This document shows, one piece after another, positions 62,447 through 64,000 of a stretch of DNA of 64,000 nt. Origin of the DNA: Salibaculum griseiflavum (GTDB lineage: Bacteria > Pseudomonadota > Alphaproteobacteria > Rhodobacterales > Rhodobacteraceae); NCBI RefSeq assembly GCF_003129565.1, contig NZ_QETF01000006.1, positions 1 through 64,000 of the forward strand, in the 5' to 3' direction. The stretch's first letter is position 1. The number at the start of each line of letters is the position of its first letter. The notes beneath the pieces are model-generated. The model did not search any database, had not been told where the DNA came from, and saw only the letters and a list, made by a program, of their open reading frames with translations. A program made the translations under genes and the position numbers.

Positions 62447-64000
62447 TGCAGCGACCGCTTGGCGCACAAATATCGCATATGCTGAAGGATCGCGGGGTCG
62501 AGGTGATCTTCGGCATTCCCGGCGTCCATAACCAAGAGCTCTATCGCGGCATCGAGGAGGCCGGGATCACCCATGTGCTGGCCCGCCACGAACAGGGGGC
62601 GGGCTTCATGGCGGATGGCTATGCGCGGGCCACGGGCAAACCCGGAGTGGCCTATGTCATCACGGGGCCGGGCCTGTGCAACATCATGACGCCGATGGGA
62701 CAGGCCTATTCGGACAGTGTGCCGATGCTGGTGATTTCCTCCTGCCTTGATGAGACAGCCGCCACGCGCGGGCAACTGCACCAGATGCTGGACCAGCGCG
62801 CCGCGGCCGATACGGTTTGCGAATGGTCCGAAGAGGCCCGCACAGCCGAAGCCGCCTATGCCCTGATCGACCGCGCGTTGATCGAGATGGCCAGCGGGCG
62901 GCCCCGGCCCCGGCATATCCAGATCCCGATCTCGGTGCTGGAAACCCCGGCGCCGCCGCCCGGCCCGCGCCCCGTCGTGGCCTCGGAAAGGTCGGATGAC
63001 CCCATGCCGGCGGTGATCGAGGCCATACTGGGCGCGAAACGGCCGCTCTTCATTCTCGGCGGCGGCGCAAGGGGATGTGGCTATCAGGCGCGTGATGCGG
63101 TGCGGGCGCTGGGTGCGGCCTCATTCGAAACCTATGCCGGGCGCGGAATCGTCGGTGCCTATGCGCTGAACTACCGAAGCAACATGGCCCGGCCCGAGGC
63201 GCAGGGCGTCCTCGAACAGGCCGATGTCGTGGTGTTGGTGGGCAGTGAACTGAGCCATTCCGATCTGTTGCGCGACGATGCCGGTATTCGCGGGCGTTTG
63301 ATCCAGGTGGATATCGACCCCGGCGCGTTTCTGCCCGATTGCGAATGGCCGGTCCTGTCCCGGGCGTCGGATTTCTTCGACGTGCTGCTGGCCGCACTGG
63401 AGGGCCACGAGCCCGCGACAGACTGGACACCGGCAGAGGTCAAATCCGCCAAGGCCCGCTGGCGCGGCCAGGTGGATGCGGAAACGCCGCATGTTCTGCC
63501 CGTGATGGACGCGCTGCGTGCCTGCCTGCCCGATCTGACCTCGATCTATTCCGACATGACCCAGTTTGCTTACGTGGCGCTGGAATGCTGGCCGATGGAA
63601 CGGCCCGGCTTCTGGCACCACCCGTCTGGCTTTGGAACGCTGGGGTTTTCCTTGCCGGCCGCCATTGGGGGCGCCATGGCCCGGCCTGGCTTGCCGACGC
63701 TCTGCATCATCGGCGATTACGGCATTCAATACACCATTGCCGAGTTGGGCACTGCGGTGGAACAGGGCCTGCCCCTGCCGATCCTTCTATGGGACAACGG
63801 CAAGCTGGGCGCGATCGAGGACAGCATGGTCGCCGCCCAGATCGCCCCCAACGCGGTGATCCAGCGTAACCCGGATTTCCTTGCGCTGGCGCGGGCCTAT
63901 GGGGCAGGGGCGGAAGAACCGGACAGCCTGACGGCCCTGCAAGAGGCCGTCACGGAAGCGTTCAAGGCGGATCGCCCGACCCTGATCCGCATGACACCGG
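62446..64000 (+). CDS. Thiamine-diphosphate-dependent decarboxylase, partial (cut by right edge)
   Basis: At least 518 residues are open to the window end. It is a ThDP enzyme of the acetolactate synthase/benzoylformate decarboxylase group: GIPGVHNQELY, the catalytic Glu49 in ARHEQGAGFMADGYARATG, TGPGLCNIMTPMGQAY and, near residue 423, the cofactor motif GDYGIQYTIAELGTAVEQ ending at WDNGKLG. Normally this motif is GDG...NN; here it reads Gly-Asp-Tyr (423-425) and Asp-Asn (450-451), with normal spacing. By recall it resembles proteins called 5-guanidino-2-oxopentanoate decarboxylase (arginine degradation); acetolactate synthase is the main alternative. It is coupled to trkH. Confidence 0.82.
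   Translation, partial: MQRPLGAQISHMLKDRGVEVIFGIPGVHNQELYRGIEEAGITHVLARHEQGAGFMADGYARATGKPGVAYVITGPGLCNIMTPMGQAYSDSVPMLVISSCLDETAATRGQLHQMLDQRAAADTVCEWSEEARTAEAAYALIDRALIEMASGRPRPRHIQIPISVLETPAPPPGPRPVVASERSDDPMPAVIEAILGAKRPLFILGGGARGCGYQARDAVRALGAASFETYAGRGIVGAYALNYRSNMARPEAQGVLEQADVVVLVGSELSHSDLLRDDAGIRGRLIQVDIDPGAFLPDCEWPVLSRASDFFDVLLAALEGHEPATDWTPAEVKSAKARWRGQVDAETPHVLPVMDALRACLPDLTSIYSDMTQFAYVALECWPMERPGFWHHPSGFGTLGFSLPAAIGGAMARPGLPTLCIIGDYGIQYTIAELGTAVEQGLPLPILLWDNGKLGAIEDSMVAAQIAPNAVIQRNPDFLALARAYGAGAEEPDSLTALQEAVTEAFKADRPTLIRMTP

Overview
The window is a 64 kb piece of a GC-rich alphaproteobacterial chromosome, most likely Rhodobacteraceae (Roseobacter group). The reasons are the gene pairs dnaG-rpoD, rluA-type synthase-rpoH and SUV3-like helicase-S4 protein-fdxA-carD, several EamA permeases, a FolE2 cyclohydrolase, a SAM-II riboswitch before metZ, and a tRNA-His without the extra 5' G. 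Most of it is housekeeping DNA with tight 1-4 nt overlaps between genes. Two stretches have visibly lower GC and look acquired: the first 3.5 kb and about 44.65-45.45 kb.

Layout. 1-3.5 kb: a 5'-truncated type III methyltransferase (mod) remnant followed by an intact Res-type helicase-nuclease. 3.6-10.6 kb: a YmdB-type phosphodiesterase heads a run of EamA and SLC13 permeases, facing a glutamine amidotransferase and a second SLC13 permease. 10.6-14.1 kb: a HisA-like paralogue, YebC, a LysE exporter and an EamA permease. 14.2-18.3 kb: dnaG and rpoD. 18.3-22.4 kb: a TPR-sulfotransferase, YjbQ, an M20 amidohydrolase and a small secreted protein. 22.5-29.5 kb: nrdR, ribD and ribE, with three capsule genes (kpsC, an outer-membrane export lipoprotein, kpsS) on the opposite strand between ribD and ribE. 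29.5-35.3 kb: tRNA-His, an RluA-type synthase, rpoH with a sigma-32-like promoter, an oxidoreductase, and a coupled run of small genes.

35.4-41.2 kb (minus strand): oligoendopeptidase F, an ATP-dependent DNA ligase with its partner nuclease, a lipase-like hydrolase and an SCP2 protein. 41.2-47 kb: a TPR protein, the SUV3-like helicase, a low-GC two-gene PIN-nuclease module, an S4 RNA-binding protein, ferredoxin and CarD. 47-52 kb: purD and xseA (divergent), a secreted protein, an AlkB-like membrane di-iron enzyme and YhhN. 52.2-56.9 kb: ftsY, two tandem paralogous exported proteins of unknown function, an EamA permease and YciB. 57-64 kb: an alpha/beta hydrolase, the SAM-II-controlled metZ, a GNAT enzyme, folE2, trkH and a thiamine-diphosphate decarboxylase cut by the window edge.

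Most interesting points: the disabled mod beside an intact Res; the PIN module spliced into a conserved gene row and coupled through three successive TTG starts; four CcrM-type GANTC sites in 54 bp before rpoD; the HisA paralogue with Glu at the catalytic Asp position; the tandem paralogues after ftsY; and the SAM-II aptamer followed by a strong intrinsic terminator. There is no CRISPR array, insertion sequence, prophage or rRNA here.
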